From Lacticaseibacillus porcinae (GTDB lineage Bacteria > Bacillota > Bacilli > Lactobacillales > Lactobacillaceae), in contig NZ_RHNS01000017.1 in NCBI RefSeq assembly GCF_003946305.1, forward strand, positions 1 through 57,224: a DNA stretch of 57,224 bases, written 5' to 3'. The notes beneath the pieces are model-generated. The model searched no databases. It was not told where the DNA came from and saw nothing but the letters and a program-made list of their open reading frames with translations. This document shows, one piece after another, positions 24,897 to 34,364 of this stretch (the first letter of the stretch is position 1; each line of letters starts with the position of its first letter). The translations under genes and the position numbers were made by a program.

Positions 24897-25083
24897 GTGG
24901 TTTACAATTGGGACTCCAGCTGGTTGGCGCGACGTGGAGAGGGTCCTCAGGGAAGCTAGTCTGGATGTCTCGCTACGCTCGTCACCAGCCGGATCTTCCC
25001 TTGCGGAATCCTATAAGCGACAAGTCGCTAACAGGATTCTCACCACGTCGCACCAACCAGCTTCCGTCTCAATTGCAAATCAC
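24897..25083 (-). repeat. Palindromic element, copy B (inverted)
   Basis: 187 bp, directly after the folT terminator. Read on the minus strand it has the family order: outer arm GTGATTTGCAATTG, GGAAGCTGG, side hairpin ATCCTGTTAGCGAC/GTCGCTTATAGGAT, core CCGCAAGGGAAGATCC, then CTTCCCTGAGGACCCTC. The middle helix is GACGTGG/CCACGTC, a different sequence from copies A, D and E. The 25084-25257 remainder shows nothing but the tsaB promoter area. Confidence 0.87.
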
Positions 25084-25257
25084 TAAGTCATCGGTACCTG
25101 AGAACAACGAAATAAGGCGTTCTGGCCGCTAGCCGCAGCGGCAGCTGATCTCGTTCACCGTCGTGATGCCTAATGCTGGAGATCACAGATTTTCCCATTC
25201 CGCGCAAGTTTGCTGAAAAATGTTATAATAGCACAATAAAATCACTCGGAGGCAGAC

Positions 25258-25980
25258 ATGTATTTATTAGCTCTTGATACGTCCAATCAAACCATGAGCG
25301 TCGCGGTAATGCACGACCAAACGCTTTTAGCCGAAACGACGATCAATCACAAAAAAACGCACAGCGAACAACTGCTGCCAACGATTCAAAACTTACTGAA
25401 ACAATCCGACTTGACTGTCGATCAAATTGACCGCATTATCGTTGCCGAGGGTCCAGGTTCTTATACTGGTATCCGCATCGCCGTTACTACTGGTAAGACG
25501 TTGGCGTATACGCTAAACAAAGAACTCGTCGGGGTGTCTAGCTTAGCGGCATTGGCAGCTGGGGTCACCGACACTGAAGCGTTGATCGTGCCATTGATGG
25601 ATGCCCGCCGTCAAAATGTATTCGCCGGTGTGTATCAATGGGTGAACGGTGAATTGATCAATGTCGTGGAAGATTCGCATTTGCCGCTGACGCAATTACT
25701 TGAAGAAGTTCGCGTGTTGCGCCAACCAGCCGTGTTTGTCGGTGCAGACGTTGAGAAATTTGCTGAAGAGATCCGCGCAACGCTAGGCGCTAAAGCAAAT
25801 CTTGCCGATCCTTTGCGCGCCTATCCTCGGGCGAGTCGCATCGCCTTGCTGGGGATGCACGCCAAGCCGGTGTCTGTATTTGATTTTGTCCCAACGTATT
25901 TGCGCGTCACCGAAGCCGAACGTAACTGGTTAAAGACCCATTCAGATGAAGGACATGAGCCTTATGTTGAGAAAGTTTAA
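25258..25980 (+). CDS. tsaB: tRNA threonylcarbamoyladenosine protein TsaB
   Basis: Non-catalytic partner of TsaD in making t6A37 of ANN-decoding tRNAs (240 residues). It has the ASKHA fold: LALDTSNQTMSVAV at the start, HKKTHSEQLLPTI near residue 32, and VAEGPGSYTGIRI near residue 64. GGAGG lies 5 bases before the ATG. It overlaps rimI and stands in the tsaB-rimI-tsaD order usual in Firmicutes. Confidence 0.96.
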   Translation: MYLLALDTSNQTMSVAVMHDQTLLAETTINHKKTHSEQLLPTIQNLLKQSDLTVDQIDRIIVAEGPGSYTGIRIAVTTGKTLAYTLNKELVGVSSLAALAAGVTDTEALIVPLMDARRQNVFAGVYQWVNGELINVVEDSHLPLTQLLEEVRVLRQPAVFVGADVEKFAEEIRATLGAKANLADPLRAYPRASRIALLGMHAKPVSVFDFVPTYLRVTEAERNWLKTHSDEGHEPYVEKV

Positions 25981-26509
25981 AGACTGGTTTGAAAACAATC
26001 CCCCAGAGAGCTTGGCGTTTACTGAAGAAAAAGCGCTGATCCACAACCGCGAGTTCACATTGCGGCGGATGACTAACAGTGACATCGATGCGGCGTTGGC
26101 AATCGAACGGGCCGTATACAATGATACGCCTTGGGATCGGGTGGCCTTTTTATCAGAGTTACACAAGCGGCAACACAGTTTGTATTTGGTGTTGGCGTTG
26201 CCGAATGATGGTATTGTTGTCGCGTTTGTCGGATGCACCTTTGCCAAAAACGAAGCCCATGTCACCAATATTGCGGTGGACCCGAATTTGCAACATCAAG
26301 GGTTGGGACGTTATTTAATGTTGTGGATGATCGCCAAAGCTAGAGATTTTGGCAGTGATCAACTGACCCTTGAAGTCCGCACCGACAATGCCATCGCCCA
26401 AGCGTTATATCACGAGTTAGGATTTCACGATGGCCGCATTAAAAAAGGGTATTATGTCGCCCATCATGAAGACGCCATGGATATGTGGCGGCAGTTGAAT
26501 GAGGAATAA
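25964..26509 (+). CDS. rimI: Ribosomal protein bS18 alanine N-acetyltransferase RimI
   Basis: GNAT enzyme (181 residues) that acetylates N-terminal alanine of bS18. The acetyl-CoA motif is [15 protein letters not shown] near residue 108, then [19 protein letters not shown] near residue 140. The ATG at 25964 with AAGGA upstream is preferred; an ATG at 25946 is possible. It overlaps tsaB by 17 bases and is 10 bases before tsaD. Confidence 0.92.
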   Translation: MLRKFKDWFENNPPESLAFTEEKALIHNREFTLRRMTNSDIDAALAIERAVYNDTPWDRVAFLSELHKRQHSLYLVLALPNDGIVVAFVGCTFAKNEAHVTNIAVDPNLQHQGLGRYLMLWMIAKARDFGSDQLTLEVRTDNAIAQALYHELGFHDGRIKKGYYVAHHEDAMDMWRQLNEE

Positions 26510-26519
26510 GGAGAACATC

Positions 26520-27536
26520 TTGAGTCAACCGGAATTGATTTTAGCCTTTGAAAGTAGTTGCGATGAAACAAGTGTCGCTGTCATTAAAAATGGCGACACG
26601 ATTTTAAGCAACATCATTGCCACCCAAATCAACTCGCATAAGCGCTTTGGTGGCGTGGTACCAGAAGTGGCCAGTCGCCATCACGTTGAGCAAATTACTG
26701 AAGTGATCGACTTGGCGATGAAAGAAGCAAAAGTCACTTATGAAGACCTTGATGCCGTGGCAGTGACTTACGGTCCAGGGTTGATCGGATCGTTATTGAT
26801 CGGTGTCACTGCCGCTAAAACGGTGGCTTTTGCGCATAACTTACCATTGCTCCCGATCAATCACATCGCCGGCCATATTTATGCAGCGCAATTGGTGAAG
26901 CCACTAGTTTATCCTTTGTTAGCGTTAGTGGTTTCCGGTGGGCATACCGAATTAGTGTACATGCAATCCGCCGGAGACTTTAAGATCATCGGCGATACCC
27001 GCGATGACGCTGCTGGTGAAGCTTATGATAAAATTGGCCGCGTCTTAGGCATCAACTATCCTGCCGGCAAAGAAGTTGATCGCTTAGCACATTTAGGTCA
27101 AGATACCTTCAACTTCCCACGAGCCATGGATGATTCTGAAGATCTCGACTTCAGTTTCTCTGGGTTAAAGTCCGCGTTCATCAACACGGTGCACCATGCG
27201 GATCAAATTCATGAAACCTTGAGCCGCGAAGACTTAGCGACGAGTTTTCAAGCGGCAGTGGTTGATGTGTTGACTCATAAAACCTTGCGTGCTTTGCATG
27301 ATCATCCCGTTTCACAACTTGTCGTTGCTGGCGGTGTTGCCGCTAACCTTGGGTTGAAAGAACGGTTGACCAAAGAACTCGCCAACACCGATATCGACTT
27401 GATCGTCCCGCCACTGCGTTTATGTGGGGATAATGCCGCAATGATCGGCGCTGCGGCGCATGTGGCTTTAGCGAAGAAACAATTCGGCAGCCTTGATCTC
27501 AGTGCCGATCCTGGATTAGACTTTGACCACGCTTAA
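26520..27536 (+). CDS. tsaD: tRNA threonylcarbamoyltransferase TsaD
   Basis: Transfers threonylcarbamoyl to A37 of tRNA (338 residues). The TTG at 26520 follows AAGGAG by 6 bases; an ATG at 26499 lies in rimI and would add non-family residues. The metal-binding pair is in HIAGH near residue 110. Other motifs are [11 protein letters not shown] near residue 9, VSGGHTEL near residue 132 and [12 protein letters not shown] near the end. Confidence 0.96.
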   Translation: MSQPELILAFESSCDETSVAVIKNGDTILSNIIATQINSHKRFGGVVPEVASRHHVEQITEVIDLAMKEAKVTYEDLDAVAVTYGPGLIGSLLIGVTAAKTVAFAHNLPLLPINHIAGHIYAAQLVKPLVYPLLALVVSGGHTELVYMQSAGDFKIIGDTRDDAAGEAYDKIGRVLGINYPAGKEVDRLAHLGQDTFNFPRAMDDSEDLDFSFSGLKSAFINTVHHADQIHETLSREDLATSFQAAVVDVLTHKTLRALHDHPVSQLVVAGGVAANLGLKERLTKELANTDIDLIVPPLRLCGDNAAMIGAAAHVALAKKQFGSLDLSADPGLDFDHA

Positions 27537-27545
27537 GGAGCTTTC

Positions 27546-28352
27546 ATGATTCAAGCGATTGCCACTGATCTCGATAGTACCTTCATGCATCACGGCATGA
27601 CGATTGCCGCGTTAAATACGAAAATGGTTCGCGCTGCGGTTAACGCCGGGATCCATTTTGTCGTGGCGTCTGGCCGGCAAGCCCCAGCGATCGGTCAAGT
27701 GATGACGAAAGTCGGAGTGACTGGTGCTAAAGTTTGTTTAAATGGTGCTTATGTCGAAGATGAGCGTGGTCAAACGTTGGTTGCCAGTGCGATTGCTCAT
27801 GACCGCATCACCCAGCTATTCCAACTTGCTGTTGCCGGCCACACCAATTTGATGTTATACCGCAAAAAAGGCGTGTTTCGCTATGATGTGACCAACAATT
27901 TGATGTGGCATGCCGCATTTTTGATGCATGGCAAAGGGTATAACCATTTATTTAAGACGTCAGCGCGGATGTTGAAGTTGTTAGCCACCGACGAGGTGTA
28001 CAAAGTCGGCTTCAATCATCCTGATCATGCGGTATTGGTGAAGATCCATGACCAATTGGTGCATGAACCGGTATCGATGGTGTGGGCGTCAGCGAATTTC
28101 TTAGAGATCACCAACCTTGGCGTGAACAAATTATCCGGTTTAAAGGCTTTAGCGGCGACTTGGCACACCGATGTTCAAGATTTCGTTGCCTTTGGTGATT
28201 ATGAAAATGACCTTGCGATGATTGAAGGGGTCGGTTACGGTGTCGCCATGAGCAATGCGATCCCTGAAGTGAAACAAGTTGCCAATACGGTGGTGGATAA
28301 TCACGATCATGCAGGGGTTGGGAGAATGTTACAGGCGTTGCTGGCAAATTAA
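27546..28352 (+). CDS. HAD-superfamily hydrolase, Cof type
   Basis: A 268-residue phosphatase of the Cof/YidA branch. Motif I is TDLDSTFMH near residue 7 (Ser where most have Gly), motif II ASGRQAPAIG near residue 40, and motif IV FGDYENDLAMI near residue 220, with the NKLSGLKAL Lys near residue 195. The C2 cap lies between residues 85 and 185. It follows tsaD by 9 bases. The substrate, probably a sugar phosphate or flavin nucleotide, is unknown. Confidence 0.88.
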   Translation: MIQAIATDLDSTFMHHGMTIAALNTKMVRAAVNAGIHFVVASGRQAPAIGQVMTKVGVTGAKVCLNGAYVEDERGQTLVASAIAHDRITQLFQLAVAGHTNLMLYRKKGVFRYDVTNNLMWHAAFLMHGKGYNHLFKTSARMLKLLATDEVYKVGFNHPDHAVLVKIHDQLVHEPVSMVWASANFLEITNLGVNKLSGLKALAATWHTDVQDFVAFGDYENDLAMIEGVGYGVAMSNAIPEVKQVANTVVDNHDHAGVGRMLQALLAN

Positions 28353-28386
28353 TTTTTGTTATTTAATTGCATCATACGAGTTATTG

Positions 28387-28425
28387 AAGGCGCTCGGTTA
28401 CCTCATAGGTAGACGGCGCTTTTTT
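28387..28425 (+). terminator. Terminator after the HAD gene
   Basis: AAGGCGCT pairs with GGCGCTTTTTT, enclosing a TACC/GGTA stem. Confidence 0.8.
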
Positions 28426-28492
28426 GTTGGCAAAGCGTGATGAATAAATTAAATAATCGTGTTGTTTTGATGAACTTTTTTTAATTTAGGGG

Positions 28493-28521
28493 TTGACGAA
28501 TTGGCTTGTGCGACGCATAAT
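28493..28521 (+). promoter_or_regulatory. Promoter of the methionine T-box operon
   Basis: TTGACG at 28493 and CATAAT at 28516 with 17 bases between. Confidence 0.65.
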
Positions 28522-28559
28522 CAAAAACAATTAATATATGCAAACGACAAGATGAGTAA

Positions 28560-28842
28560 GTCAGGCGCGGTTTAAAGAGAGTCGCTGGGTGGTGTAAAGC
28601 GATAACGGCAAGGGATTGAAGATGGTCTTGAAAATCGTTTAGGCGTCGAGCGTAAGTGAGGCGACTACGGGTACTCCCGATATCGAGTTAAGGTATGCAC
28701 TGACTCAGTAAGTTCCGAATCCCTGACGAATTGTTGTACCCGAAGCGCGCAAATTCGTGAGGAATTTGCGAATAAAGGTGGTACCGCGGAAAAACACTTT
28801 CGCCCTTTGATCAATGATCAAAGAGCGGAAGTGTTTTTTTGT
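28560..28842 (+). ncRNA. T-box riboswitch, probable methionine specificity
   Basis: Stem I begins at AGAGAG (28578). The T-box itself is AAAGGTGGTACCGCG (28774-28788), and the terminator is AAACACTTTCGC...GCGGAAGTGTTTTTTT (28792-28841). In the specifier region GATTGAAGATGGTCTTGAA the ATG at 28622 fits a methionine specifier. The metNIQ genes downstream support that reading. Uncharged tRNA-Met would stabilise the antiterminator and turn on the operon. Confidence 0.9.
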
Positions 28843-28860
28843 TCTTTAAAGGAGTTACCT

Positions 28861-29331
28861 ATGACTGAAAAATCTAAACGTTATGACTTGTTGGTCCAAC
28901 AAGCACAAAGCTTATTAGCGGGTGAATTCGACCTTGTTGCGAATATGGCAAATCTTGTTTCGTTAGTCTTTCACGAATTGCCAGACCTGAATGGGACCAC
29001 GTATTATCGCTTCGTTGATGGCGAGTTGATCCTTGGGCCTTTCCAAGGTAAGCCTGCTTGTATGCATATTCCAGTAGGTCGCGGGGTGTGTGGCACTGTC
29101 GCGGCGACCCAAAAACCAGAAGTTGTGCCAGATGTTGATCAATTCGTCGGCCACATCGCTTGTGACAGTGCTTCCCGCTCAGAAGTCGTGGTCCCAGTGT
29201 TTCGCCACGGAAGCTTCTGGGGCGTGTTAGATCTCGATAGTCCCAAGTTGGATACATTTGATGATGTCGATGCCAAATATCTCAGCGAAATTGCTGAAAT
29301 CATTTTTCCAGAAAATCAAAAGGAGTCTTAA
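28861..29331 (+). CDS. msrC: GAF-domain free methionine-(R)-sulfoxide reductase
   Basis: A 156-residue GAF-fold enzyme that reduces free Met-(R)-sulfoxide with thioredoxin. The catalytic and resolving cysteines are seen in [18 protein letters not shown] near residue 62 and [16 protein letters not shown] near residue 98. The ATG at 28861 follows AAAGGAG. It is the first gene after the Met T-box, which fits a methionine-salvage role. The frame upstream of 28861 runs through the terminator and is rejected. Confidence 0.9.
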   Translation: MTEKSKRYDLLVQQAQSLLAGEFDLVANMANLVSLVFHELPDLNGTTYYRFVDGELILGPFQGKPACMHIPVGRGVCGTVAATQKPEVVPDVDQFVGHIACDSASRSEVVVPVFRHGSFWGVLDLDSPKLDTFDDVDAKYLSEIAEIIFPENQKES

Positions 29332-29333
29332 TT

Positions 29334-29807
29334 ATGGCAAAAGTTGAAAGTTTCACCTTAGATCATACGAAAGTCAAAGCCCCATATGTCCGCTTGATCA
29401 CTGAAGAACACGGCCAAATTGGCGATTTGATCTCAAATTACGATTTACGTCTGGTACAACCAAACGTTAATGCGATCCCAACTGCCGGGTTACACACCAT
29501 CGAACATTTACTTGCTGGGTTGTTGCGTGATCGCTTGACTGGGGTGATCGATTGTTCCCCATTCGGTTGTCGTACCGGTTTTCATTTGATCACTTGGGGG
29601 CAACACAGCACCACAGAAGTCGCGACTGCATTGAAAGCGGCTTTGCAAGATATTGCTGACAAAATCACTTGGGACGATGTCCAAGGCACTGACATTTATT
29701 CTTGTGGCAATTACCGCGACCATTCCTTATTTTCCGCCAAAGAATGGGCCAAGAAAATTCTAGCAGAAGGCATTAGCGACGATCCGTTCGTTCGCCACGA
29801 AATTTAA
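29334..29807 (+). CDS. luxS: S-ribosylhomocysteine lyase
   Basis: Splits S-ribosylhomocysteine into homocysteine and the AI-2 precursor DPD (157 residues, iron-dependent homodimer). Metal ligands are in [13 protein letters not shown] near residue 53 and Cys in [10 protein letters not shown] near residue 121. The catalytic Cys is in [11 protein letters not shown] near residue 78. It lies two bases after msrC and under the Met T-box, so AI-2 output would be tied to methionine starvation. Confidence 0.97.
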   Translation: MAKVESFTLDHTKVKAPYVRLITEEHGQIGDLISNYDLRLVQPNVNAIPTAGLHTIEHLLAGLLRDRLTGVIDCSPFGCRTGFHLITWGQHSTTEVATALKAALQDIADKITWDDVQGTDIYSCGNYRDHSLFSAKEWAKKILAEGISDDPFVRHEI

Positions 29808-29823
29808 TTTGGAGGAAAACAAC

Positions 29824-30597
29824 ATGACTCAAAACTTAGCAATTGTCACTGGTGCCGGACAAGGCATCGGCGAAGGGATCGCCCGTCGCTTAGCTAAAGA
29901 TGGCTTTGCCATTGCTTTAGCAGATATTAACGCCGAAACCGTGGATGCGGTCACTGCAGATTTAGCAGCGCAAGGATATCCTGTGAAGGCTTATCACTTA
30001 GATGTCGCTGATCGCGATGCTGTGTTTGCATTAGTTGATCAAGCAGTTGAAGATTTTGGTGATTTAGCTGTGTTTATCAACAATGCCGGTGAAGCCTTCA
30101 TTGATAAATTTGTTGATTCTGATCCAAAGCTAGTTGAACATTTGATCTCAGTCAATTTGCTGGGGACTTATTGGGGCATTCAAGCTGCTGCGACGCGCTT
30201 TTTAGCGCAAGGTCATGGTGGTCGGATCGTCAATGCCGCTTCACTGGCTGGGGTTGAAGCTTCAGCTTTGCAAAGTGCTTATTCTGCTTCTAAATTTGGG
30301 ATCCGAGGCTTAACGCAATCGGCGGCTAAAGAATTAGCGAAAGATCAAATCACCGTCAATGCATATAACCCAGGTATCGTGCGCACCCCATTGCGCGATG
30401 GCATCGACAAGAAAACCGCTGCGATCAAAGGGTTAACGGTGCCGCAACAACAAGCCAACTGCTTGACGGAAATTGGTTTAGGTCGTGAAGGCACCCCTGA
30501 AGATGTTGCCAACTTAGTGTCATTTTTAGTGGGACCTGATGGCGGCTACACCACTGGTCAATCGATTCAAGTCGATGGTGGGATGCACTACTTATAA
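29824..30597 (+). CDS. Short-chain dehydrogenase, acetoin/diacetyl reductase type
   Basis: A 257-residue NAD(P)-dependent oxidoreductase. The cofactor site is VTGAGQGIGEGIA near residue 8, NNAG near residue 90, and the catalytic Ser and YSASKFG near residue 152. The lengths and spacing (YNPGIVRTPL near residue 185) fit acetoin or diacetyl reductases. The ATG at 29824 follows GGAGGAAAAC. Its place between luxS and an aminotransferase in a methionine operon is unexpected; the true substrate may be a keto acid or aldehyde. Confidence 0.8.
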   Translation: MTQNLAIVTGAGQGIGEGIARRLAKDGFAIALADINAETVDAVTADLAAQGYPVKAYHLDVADRDAVFALVDQAVEDFGDLAVFINNAGEAFIDKFVDSDPKLVEHLISVNLLGTYWGIQAAATRFLAQGHGGRIVNAASLAGVEASALQSAYSASKFGIRGLTQSAAKELAKDQITVNAYNPGIVRTPLRDGIDKKTAAIKGLTVPQQQANCLTEIGLGREGTPEDVANLVSFLVGPDGGYTTGQSIQVDGGMHYL

Positions 30598-30617
30598 ATT
30601 GAAGGAGGCAAAGAACA

Positions 30618-31772
30618 ATGGAATTTCACCCAGCAACTCGTATCGCTTCAGTCCCGAAAAACTTCTTTGCCAAACTCGACCAAGTGGTGGCGAGTCTCCC
30701 AGATCATGCAAACGTCATCGACTTAACTAAAGGTAATCCTGATTTACGCACCCCAAAAGCAATCGTTAACGCGTTAAATCAGGCCAGCACTGAATTTGAA
30801 AATGGTCGCTACACTGATGTCGCTGGCAAAGCAAGCTTACGCCAAGCCATCGCTGCATATTATCAACGACTATACGGGGTGGCGGTTGATCCTGACACGC
30901 AGATCTTAGCAACGAATGGGTCATGCATTAGTTTATCGGCATTGCCGCAAGTCTTTTTAAATCCTGGGGAGTATGTGATCACCACAGATCCTTGTTATCC
31001 CGAATATTATGCAACAGTCGCGCAAGCTGGCGGAAAGTTATATCAGTTGCCGATCAATGAAGGCAATCACTTTCTGCCAGACCTTGATTCAGTGCCAGCT
31101 GACGTGTTGGCAAAAGCGCGGATCTTGTTATTGAACTATCCGAATAATCCCACTGGTGCAACGGCGACAACGGCATTTTTCCAACAAGCGATCACCTTTG
31201 GTCGTCAACATCAAATACTGGTGGTTAACGACTTTGCCTATGCGGCGATCGGTTTTGATGAAGCGCCGATCAGTTTACTTGCGCAACCAGGCGCATTAGA
31301 TGTGGCCATTGAGTTGAACACCTTGTCCAAAACTTACAACATGGCGGGCTGGCGCGTGGGCTACACCTTAGGTAATGCCAGTGCGATGGCGGCGTTAAAA
31401 GCTTACCATGAGCACACGTACAGTACGATTTATGGGGCCGTGCAAGATGCCGCGATCGTCGGTTTAAATGGGGATCAATCATCAGTTGCGGAAATTCGTG
31501 ACACTTATCAAAAGCGTCGCGATGCGGTATGTGCAGGCCTTGATGAAATCGGTTGGCAATATGTCTTACCACAAGGCGCCTTTTATGTCTGGATCAAAGC
31601 ACCCAATGGTTTAAGTGGTGAAGCCTTTACGCAATTGTTGCTGAAACAAGCACAAGTGGTGGTGGCGCCTGGCATTGGCTTTGGCGCTGAAGGTCAAAAC
31701 TATGTGCGGATCAGTTTAACGCAACCGCTAGCCGTGTTAAAAACCGTATTGCAACGGTTTCGTCAAGTTTAG
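30618..31772 (+). CDS. PLP-dependent class I/II aminotransferase
   Basis: A 384-residue fold-type I aminotransferase. Motifs are LTKGNPDLRTP near residue 38, LNYPNNPTGATA near residue 172, VVNDFAYAAIGFD near residue 200, and the PLP lysine in LSKTYNMAGWRVGY near residue 235, with the final Arg region YVRISLTQPL. GAAGGAGG is 9 bases before the ATG. Given the operon, transamination of methionine or of its keto acid precursor is a reasonable guess, but substrate cannot be told from sequence. Confidence 0.87.
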   Translation: MEFHPATRIASVPKNFFAKLDQVVASLPDHANVIDLTKGNPDLRTPKAIVNALNQASTEFENGRYTDVAGKASLRQAIAAYYQRLYGVAVDPDTQILATNGSCISLSALPQVFLNPGEYVITTDPCYPEYYATVAQAGGKLYQLPINEGNHFLPDLDSVPADVLAKARILLLNYPNNPTGATATTAFFQQAITFGRQHQILVVNDFAYAAIGFDEAPISLLAQPGALDVAIELNTLSKTYNMAGWRVGYTLGNASAMAALKAYHEHTYSTIYGAVQDAAIVGLNGDQSSVAEIRDTYQKRRDAVCAGLDEIGWQYVLPQGAFYVWIKAPNGLSGEAFTQLLLKQAQVVVAPGIGFGAEGQNYVRISLTQPLAVLKTVLQRFRQV

Positions 31773-31782
31773 GAGGGCGAAT

Positions 31783-32823
31783 ATGGGCACTATTATTCAA
31801 TTTAATCATGTGAACAAACAATTCACCCGCGCCGATCATCAGCAACTGACGGTGTTAAAAGACGTCGATCTGGCCATCGAAGCCGGCAGCATCTTCGGGA
31901 TCATCGGCTATTCCGGTGCAGGGAAGTCGACGTTGATCCGCTTGATCAACGGCATTGAAACCCCGACCAGCGGAGAAGTCTTAGTTAAAGGCGTGGCAGT
32001 TGGTAGTCTAGATCATCAGAAACTCCGTGACCTGCGCCGCAAAATCGGGATGATTTTTCAACAATTCAATTTAATGCCGTCACGTACTGTTTTTGAAAAT
32101 GTCGCCTTGCCGATCCGCTTCTCCGGATTAGATCAAGCGACGATCCGCACCAAAGTCACGCATTTACTTGAGTTAGTTGGTTTACCAGATAAAGCAGATG
32201 TGTATCCGGCAACGTTATCTGGTGGTCAAAAGCAGCGGGTGGCGATCGCTCGCGCGTTAGTGTCAGATCCAGAAGTGTTGTTATGTGATGAAGCGACCAG
32301 TGCACTGGATCCGCAAACCACTGCTGATATTTTACAGTTGATCCGCCAGCTCAACGCGGAACTTGGCATCACAGTGGTGGTTGTGACGCATGAAATGCAA
32401 GTGATCGAAGACTTGTGCCAAGGCGTGGCCGTGCTTGATCAAGGTCAAATCGTTGAATCCGGGAATGTGTACAACTTATTCTCTGATCCTCAACAGCCAT
32501 TGACCAAAAAGTTCATTGCCACCACCTCTAAATTAGATCTGCCGCAAGAAGTCGTGGATTCGGACTTGTTGACGCTTAGCGGACACCAGCAATTGATCAA
32601 GATCACTTACGTCAACAGTACCGCCATTGAACCACTGATCTCTTATATTTCGCGGCAATTTCAAGTGAATGCCAATATCATCGTCGGTGATATCAAGATC
32701 TTGCAGCAAAAACCTTTAGGCGGGTTAGTCATTATTTTAGATGGCGACCAGCAAGCGGTTGATCAAAGTTTAGCGTATCTTAAAGCACAAAAAATTCGTT
32801 TGGAGGTGTTGAAGCATGCTTGA
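31783..32823 (+). CDS. metN: Methionine ABC transporter ATP-binding protein
   Basis: ATPase of the D/L-methionine importer (346 residues). Walker A is GYSGAGKSTLIR near residue 42, signature LSGGQKQRVAIARAL near residue 145, and Walker B VLLCDEATSALD. The C-terminal 90 residues (from about 258) form the NIL domain, which senses internal methionine and inhibits transport in homologs. It overlaps metI by 8 bases. Confidence 0.95.
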   Translation: MGTIIQFNHVNKQFTRADHQQLTVLKDVDLAIEAGSIFGIIGYSGAGKSTLIRLINGIETPTSGEVLVKGVAVGSLDHQKLRDLRRKIGMIFQQFNLMPSRTVFENVALPIRFSGLDQATIRTKVTHLLELVGLPDKADVYPATLSGGQKQRVAIARALVSDPEVLLCDEATSALDPQTTADILQLIRQLNAELGITVVVVTHEMQVIEDLCQGVAVLDQGQIVESGNVYNLFSDPQQPLTKKFIATTSKLDLPQEVVDSDLLTLSGHQQLIKITYVNSTAIEPLISYISRQFQVNANIIVGDIKILQQKPLGGLVIILDGDQQAVDQSLAYLKAQKIRLEVLKHA

Positions 32824-33487
32824 ACAATTCTTTCCTAATGTTGTGGCGTCCAGCGATGCATTCGGCACTGCCATTATTCAAACCCTAGAGATGTTGGTGA
32901 TTACTGGCATCGTCAGCTTTGTGATCAGCTTGGCCATCGGCGTGTTATTAGTCGTGACACAGCGTGGTGGCATCGCTGAAAATGTGGTGGTTTGGCAATT
33001 ATTTGATAAATTGATCAATTTCTTTCGGTCGATCCCGTTTATTATTTTGATCGCGGCGTTGATTCCGTTGACGCGGATCATTGCAGGGACGGCAATCGGG
33101 GTCAAAGGGACGATTTTCCCATTGATCGTCGGGATCACCCCATTTTTCTCGCGGCAAATCGAATCGGCGTTAAATGAATTAGATCCCGGTTTAGTGGAAT
33201 CAGGTCAAGTGATGGGCTTGTCGGTATGGCAAATTATTCACGCCGTATATTTGAAAGAAAGTATCGCAAGCATTACCCGAGTGACCACCATCACCTTAAT
33301 TTCATTAGTCGGCTTGACGGCGATCGTTGGTGTCGTTGGCGGCGGGGGTATCGGGGATTTTGCGATTCAATATGGCTATCAACAAAATCAACAAGATGCG
33401 ACCATTGCTTGTGTCCTTGTCCTATTGGTGATCGTGTCCATCATGCAGATTATTGGGACTTTGATCAGCAAACAAACTCAACATTAA
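32816..33487 (+). CDS. metI: Methionine ABC transporter permease
   Basis: Membrane subunit (223 residues, five helices) of the importer. The coupling-helix motif ESGQVMGLSVWQIIHAVYLKE near residues 133-153 has the EAA-like pattern, and LVGLTAIVGVVGGGGIGDFA near residue 168 is characteristic of MetI. Starts within the end of metN after a TTGGAGG. Works with MetN and MetQ. Confidence 0.95.
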   Translation: MLEQFFPNVVASSDAFGTAIIQTLEMLVITGIVSFVISLAIGVLLVVTQRGGIAENVVVWQLFDKLINFFRSIPFIILIAALIPLTRIIAGTAIGVKGTIFPLIVGITPFFSRQIESALNELDPGLVESGQVMGLSVWQIIHAVYLKESIASITRVTTITLISLVGLTAIVGVVGGGGIGDFAIQYGYQQNQQDATIACVLVLLVIVSIMQIIGTLISKQTQH

Positions 33488-33503
33488 ATCAGGAGTGAAA
33501 AAT

Positions 33504-34352
33504 ATGAAGAAAAAATTTTGGGCCGGCTTGTTATCAGGCTTGGCATTACTGGCATTAGCAGTGGGGTTATCTGGTTGTGGATCAAAAAGTACTGCCACAG
33601 CGGATAAAGTAGTGAAAGTCGGCGTCATTGGCACCACCGATGATAAGATCTGGAAGCAAGTCCAAACTAACTTGAAAGGCGACCACATTAAAATCAAGTT
33701 GGTGCGCTTTACTGATGGGATCTTAGCCAATGAATCCATGAACAACAAAGAACTTGACTTAGTTGCTTTTCAAAATAATGCCTTTTTGAATCAAGAAGAA
33801 AAAGAAAAAGGCTACAAGTTCTCGGTACTTGCTAACACTTATTTGACCCCGATGAACATTTTCTCAAGCAAATTAAAGTCGATCAAAGACTTGAAGTCAG
33901 GTGACAAAGTATCGATTCCAAACAACGTGACCAATGCTGGTCGTGCTTTAAAGGTCTTAGAACAAGCCGGTTTGATCAAAATCGATCCTAAAGCAGGCTT
34001 TGCGCCAGCTATCAAAGACATCACTCAAAACAAGTTGAAGTTACAAATCGTTCAACAAGACCCAGCCAAGATCATGAACTTATTGCCTGACGTTGCTGCT
34101 GGGATCACCAACTCAAACTTCGTCAAAGCCGCCGGTAAAGATCCAGTCAAAGATGCAATTTACACTGCTGATTACAGTTTCTCAAATCCTGACAACAAAC
34201 CATGGATCAACGTGATCGCTTCGCGGACTGCAGACAAGAATTCAGCAACGCTGAAAAAGGTGATCAAAGCTTATCAAACGAAATCCGTTGTGAAAGTCTA
34301 CAACACCGACTTCAAGAATATGTATGTTGCCGCCTTTAAGCCAAAGAATTAG
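33504..34352 (+). CDS. metQ: Methionine-binding lipoprotein, NlpA family
   Basis: Extracellular solute-binding lipoprotein (282 residues). The lipobox LSGC puts the lipid-modified Cys near residue 25. NlpA marks are VKVGVIGTTDDKIWKQV near residue 35, DLVAFQNNAFL near residue 83, SIPNNVTNAGRAL near residue 138 and GITNSNF near residue 198. The ATG at 33504 follows AGGAGTG. It closes the metNIQ set. Confidence 0.95.
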   Translation: MKKKFWAGLLSGLALLALAVGLSGCGSKSTATADKVVKVGVIGTTDDKIWKQVQTNLKGDHIKIKLVRFTDGILANESMNNKELDLVAFQNNAFLNQEEKEKGYKFSVLANTYLTPMNIFSSKLKSIKDLKSGDKVSIPNNVTNAGRALKVLEQAGLIKIDPKAGFAPAIKDITQNKLKLQIVQQDPAKIMNLLPDVAAGITNSNFVKAAGKDPVKDAIYTADYSFSNPDNKPWINVIASRTADKNSATLKKVIKAYQTKSVVKVYNTDFKNMYVAAFKPKN

Positions 34353-34364
34353 GGGATGAGTCAC

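Noticed and set aside
24908-25132. Short open frames inside palindromic elements (also near 43514 and 46199)
   Set aside because: They lie in the repeat sequence, differ between copies in frame and length, and lack binding sites.
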